In this document: in pieces, positions 60,496 through 64,000 of the stretch
Layout of the letters: each line of letters opens with the position of its first letter
Numbering within the stretch: position 1 is the first letter of the stretch
Source of the DNA: Proteromonas lacertae
Lineage: Eukaryota > Sar > Bigyra > Opalinata > Proteromonadidae
DNA length: 64,000 nucleotides
Assembly: GCA_002245135.1 (NCBI GenBank)
Contig: NGBS01000590.1
Coordinates: forward strand, 173,019 to 237,018
Direction: 5' to 3'
The notes under the pieces: model-generated
The model's database searches: none
What the model was told of the DNA's origin: nothing
The model's input: only the letters and a program-made list of their open reading frames with translations
Program-made: the position numbers and the translations under genes

Positions 60496-61654
60496 TTATA
60501 CGAAATCATTAAATAGCGAATTTTTCTTATATACTCTACCATATCTACTTTTTCTGCCTTCTGGTACTGGTTGAATATCTGGTTCTATAGGTTGTGCTTC
60601 ATTATTTATACTATGAATTTGTCTTAATCTAAACTTACCATTTGTTGTAATACTATTAACTGGTACTCTTTTATTTCATGAGATTTGAATCTATATGAGC
60701 CTATATCTCTAGGATTGAATTCTCTAGGTATTGTTCCATCCAAGTTCTTAACAGAATATGAAAATGGTCCAACTTTGTGTATTTGGTATACTTTATCAGT
60801 ATAATAAATAGTTTTTGAAGTTTGTTATCTCTACGTTCTTTAATTCTGACAAAATCATCAGCTTTAAAATGAGTATCACTTTTACGCTTCTTTAAGTTTC
60901 TAGCATGGGATTCTTTATACAATCTATCTTGGACTTCAAAATCATTGAATACTTCATTTGGAGTTAGATTATTGAGTGCAGAATGTGGTTTTGCATTGTA
61001 ATCATCTACAACAGTATATACTATATTACACAATGATTCAATATTGTTAATTTTATCAAATTCTTCATCAGACAATGTATTAATTTTTCTATAAAACATA
61101 TCTTTAATAGTTCTCACACATCGATCCAATATTTTCATTATATTATGTTCATTACGTTCTTTAAGTATAAATCGTATATGATTTTTGTTAAACAAATCTA
61201 AAAATTTCTTACCATAGATAATACCAGACTCTTCATCTGACAATATACTTCCTACAAAACGAGCGTTTTCATCCTTAGGTTGCATACCCTGATAAAACCA
61301 TTTTTCAAACACTGGATATACATCATTTTCTGATTTAGATTTAACATAATATATCCAACACTTACGACTAACAACTTCTATAATTAACAAAAATGGAACT
61401 TTTGTATTGTTGAAAAACACCAAATCTATTTGATATGACCCAGGTAACTTTTCAATTTCATATTTAATTCTATTCCTTTTAGTTGCAGTGATTTGATAAT
61501 CTGGTTTAGACTCTACAAGTTCACTACTAGCTTTTTTAATGTCAGATTTTTTAAAGTTATTCTCAAGTTCATTTACAGAGAAATTAATAAAGTCTCGTTT
61601 GTTTAAATAACCATATGTTTTGTATAACTCATTTATTTTATCTTGTAGTGACAT
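60496..61654 (-). pseudogene. Retrovirus-like integrase of a Polinton/Maverick-type element, two frameshifts
   Basis: The start is the ATG at 61654 (MSLQDKINELYKTYG). After a helical N-terminus comes an rve/DDE-type catalytic core: QIDLVFFNNTKVPFLLI (first Asp), SDEESGIIYGKKFLDLF (second Asp region), and the C-terminal helix beginning KERNEHNIMKILDR (Glu). HSALNNLTPNEVF is the conserved end of the core in integrases. A C-terminal SH3/chromo-like part follows in shifted frames. One base appears missing in an A run at about 60.82 kb, and a second shift lies near 60.68 kb; the last frame ends TAA at 60496. Integrases of this class insert double-stranded Polinton DNA and make short target duplications. 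Catalytic residues look present but the frame is broken. The zinc-binding HHCC N-terminus is not visible. Confidence 0.7.
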
Positions 61655-61719
61655 TCAAACAATATATAAAAAATATGAATGATATATATTTAAAGAATTA
61701 ATGAATTAAAATAATTAAA

Positions 61720-62488
61720 TCATTCTTCTACCTCTCCCAAATCCTTATCACTTAAAGCGTTACCAAAGTTAATAGACTTAGCAGCACTAATAAAACCATT
61801 ACTAATTACTTTCTTAGCAGGGAATGGTCTACGAGTACTAATTAAATCACTATCTTCTATCTTAGTTCTCTTAATTCTTGGAGTGAAACAAATTTGTTTT
61901 TGATTAGCTTGTTCTTTCCTTAATTTTCTTCTCATTACTTCTTCTAATAGTTGTAGCTAAATCAGGATTTTCATCATAACCAACAATATCACTACAAACT
62001 CTATGATTAACAAAGTTTTGAGTACCATTACTCTTAATAGAGATTTGATTATCAACAACACTTACAGCAATTTTACTACCAACATCAACATCAGATGGAA
62101 CTCTATAGTTACTATTATCCCATATCATAATAGAATTGAAATTGTGGAAGTATTTAATACCATGTTGAGGTTCTCTACATCCTACACTAATCAAATATCC
62201 ACGAATGATTTTTTCTATAAAGTCATTCTCGGTTTCTATCATAAATTTGTTTCAATACATATTTCACTTCATCAGCTGAATATGTTTCAAAATCTCTTCC
62301 ATTATTAATTACAACTTTATGATCCAAATCATGAACAAAAGTAATCATACATATTGACTAGTTTTAGTAGGCTTAACTGTAATACTCTCAACAGTTCCTT
62401 TAATAATCCACTTGTTACATAACTTTGGATTCTTGTAGTAATCACTGAATTCTACATCTGTAGCTTCATAGGGTGTTTCGTTACTCAT
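61720..62488 (-). pseudogene. Fragmented protein next to the integrase, function unknown
   Basis: The ATG at 62488 (MSNETPYEATDVEF) opens about 47 codons, stopped near 62.35 kb. A shifted frame continues (ITFVHDLDHKVVINNGRDF), then another from 62242 (IRGYLISVGCREPQHGIKY, VDVGSKIAVSVVDNQISIK), and a last one from 61935 (LRKEQANQKQICFTPRIKR) to 61720. The pieces read as one protein of about 250 residues with a beta-rich, OB-like middle and a basic tail, broken by three one-base events. I cannot assign a family. Its orientation and spacing with the integrase suggest it belongs to the element, perhaps as a nucleic-acid-binding accessory. Confidence 0.45.
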
Positions 62489-62648
62489 TTTATATAAGGG
62501 AGAGATGAAAATAAAAAATGATTAAAAAATGTCAAGAAAAATGAAAATGAAATTTTCTTTTTATTTTTAAAGTCGACCAATCAAATCATCCGACCAATCA
62601 AATTTCATATTTCCATTTTTGATTTATTTCTCGAATTCTGTCTATATA

Positions 62649-64000
62649 ATGAGCAAACATAAAAAGCTTTTAAAGCATTTTTAAACTTCTAGAACAAACT
62701 TTTAATAAAAATAAACATCATAAGCATAAGCATCGCCATCATCATAAACATAAACATATAGATGAACTACCACCAGAAGAAGCTCCAAAACGAAGATTAG
62801 CGCCATTATTTAGTACAGATGCTATTCAAAATAAAAAAGATATAATAATGATATACCAATAATCAGTGATACATTCTTTGGTGGATTAATGCCTTCTTCC
62901 CTACCAAAACCTAACCAAATCAAAGATTTAATGATAGAATACGTGATGCTAGAGAAGTTGATAAATCATCTCAAGGTGTTACCAGGAAATGGGTTTTCAA
63001 TTATAATAATAGAAATTACAGTACACCACAACAATGTTATCATGATTTTGTTAATAATAGTGATATCAAAGATATATTACATGAACTAGCTGATACTATG
63101 AATATGATCAAATTTTTCTTTATTGTACGTTCAATTATATACCTGATGAGTCTACTGACAGTGATGATGAGTTTCTATATTTAGTCGTAGTAGACTATGT
63201 GAAATAACAAAAATGTCTACTGTAGGTGAATACAACTATACTGGAGAATATATTTACACAAATATCAGAAGATGATTCAAATCATCCTCAAAGTGGTCTT
63301 ACTTTTGCTAGAGTAAATACATTGACTATATGTAACAAAATTTAAAGTGATACGTGGAAGTAGTTTTATTGTTTTACCTGCTAAACTTCAAGGTCTTAGA
63401 TGTTTAACAAATGTAATAAATGAGATAATGAATGCTTTAAGTGGAGTGTACTATGCTCTTTATATTCTAATAATCTACAATGTAATAAAGATAAACCTGA
63501 AAAATACAAAATGTATGAAAAGAAACATGATTGGAGTATGTTACATTCCCTGTTGATGCTACAGACAATGAATCTATTGATAAGTTTGAACAAAGAATCG
63601 ACTAAATGTGAATATATTTTTATATTGATATTGCTAAAGATAAAGAAGAAATATTCTTACCCATTCATTTATCTAAACAAAAGAAATCTAAAAATATAGT
63701 GTTGTAAATCTATTGCTAATAAAAAATGAAGATGGAAATTCACACTATGTAACAATAAATACCTTACCTGCTCTATTTAGAAAATGATAGATAAAAAGAA
63801 TAATACTAATAATATATTTGTGTGTCCATATTGTCTCTTCTATACTTACGATGATGGATCCTTTAATAGTCACCAAATATATGACTGTCAAGATAAAGAG
63901 AATGTATTAAGATTATTCCTGATAAAGATGATAAAGAAAAATCATACTTAAAATTTAGACATTGGACTCACCTCCAAACATTGCCAGTTGTTATGTATTA
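62649..64000 (+). pseudogene. Remnant of Polinton-type B-family DNA polymerase N-terminal region (runs off window)
   Basis: Successive short frames across this stretch encode a His/Lys-rich N-terminus (KHKHRHHHKHKH, about 62.73 kb) and a basic segment. From about 63.35 kb comes the block seen at the start of Polinton and adintovirus-like PolB proteins: RGSSFIVLPAKLQGLRCL, then NEDNECFKWSVL, then DWSMLHFP and DKFEQRIDLNVN. A SHYVTINTLPALF strand follows, then a C..C..H..C zinc element (CPYCLFYTYDD, near 63.83 kb). Catalytic palm motifs would lie beyond the window. At least six frame changes occur in 1.3 kb, so this copy cannot encode a polymerase as assembled. Protein-primed PolB copies the element. 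Integrase on the opposite strand nearby supports the assignment. Confidence 0.6.

Larger units (their letters stand above)
60496..64000. mobile_element. Degenerate Polinton/Maverick-like element (partial; left end not defined)
   Basis: Integrase (minus) and PolB remnant (plus) within 3.5 kb are the signature pair of Polintons. No capsid, ATPase or protease gene and no terminal inverted repeat is visible in the window. The right part continues beyond 64,000, and the left end may lie anywhere from about 57.2 to 60.4 kb if the four intronless genes are cargo. The density of frame breaks contrasts with the 13.5-kb intact frame at the left end of the window, so the element is probably decayed. Confidence 0.6.

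Noticed and set aside
1-64000. Reassigned genetic code, given the AT richness and short introns typical of some ciliates
   Set aside because: TAA, TAG and TGA all end well-matched genes (for example PNO1 ends in TAG, the Crinkler-like gene in TGA), and none is needed inside conserved domains.
1-64000. tRNA or rRNA genes
   Set aside because: I looked in the GC-richer stretches for A/B boxes, cloverleaf stems and rRNA cores and found none convincing; the 57.3-kb segment has no B box.

Overview
This window is nuclear DNA from an AT-rich eukaryotic microbe (GC roughly 25-30% by eye). The evidence is spliceosomal: nearly every gene is cut by very short introns, mostly 25-46 nt, that start GTAT, GTAA or GTG and end TAG. 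When these are spliced out the reading frames join exactly. TAA, TAG and TGA are all used as stops, so the genetic code is standard. The gene content (DOCK GEF, La-motif protein, TFIIIC subunit, PNO1, SARNP-like SAP protein, PHD/ePHD chromatin protein, B3GNTL1) is eukaryotic. I cannot name the genus from sequence alone. A free-living or parasitic protist with tiny introns fits.

Layout. 1-13.7 kb (minus) is one gene for a giant multi-AAA plus VWA protein of the midasin type, running off the left edge. 13.8-16.9 kb (minus) is an 11-exon EF-hand protein. 17.0-19.1 kb (plus) is a broken BTB-SPRY gene. 19.2-24.5 kb (minus) is a DOCK-family Rho/Rac GEF, divergently paired with a B3GNTL1-type glycosyltransferase (24.55-25.76 kb, plus). 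26.0-30.6 kb (plus) is a 1,485-residue double Crinkler/RHS-type P-loop protein, followed at 30.7-32.9 kb by a second broken BTB-SPRY copy. 33.0-37.8 kb holds a PHD/ePHD chromatin protein, a SARNP-like protein and three tiny membrane proteins. 37.9-47.5 kb (plus) is a coiled-coil gene dominated by ten near-identical 546-bp repeats and twenty-one 48-bp repeats. 47.6-50.5 kb (minus) encodes a La-motif protein that appears fused to TPR exons. 50.7-56.9 kb carries TFIIIC subunit 5, PNO1, a C2/zinc protein and a leucine-rich protein.

From about 57.2 kb the character changes. There is a GC-richer structured segment (candidate RNA), four small intronless plus-strand genes, then a decayed Polinton/Maverick-type element: retrovirus-like integrase on minus, a fragmented unknown protein on minus, and remnants of a Polinton-type B-family DNA polymerase N-terminus on plus, running off the right edge.

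The most interesting items are: the Crinkler/RHS tandem, in which one module has lost its P-loop Ser/Thr and the other its nuclease motif; a GGCTTG promoter motif shared by several divergent or short intergenic spacers; the repeat gene with its recurrent +A frameshifts; the TPR-La fusion; and the structured segment near 57.3 kb. Splice sites and domain calls come from reading the sequence by eye; no database search was run.
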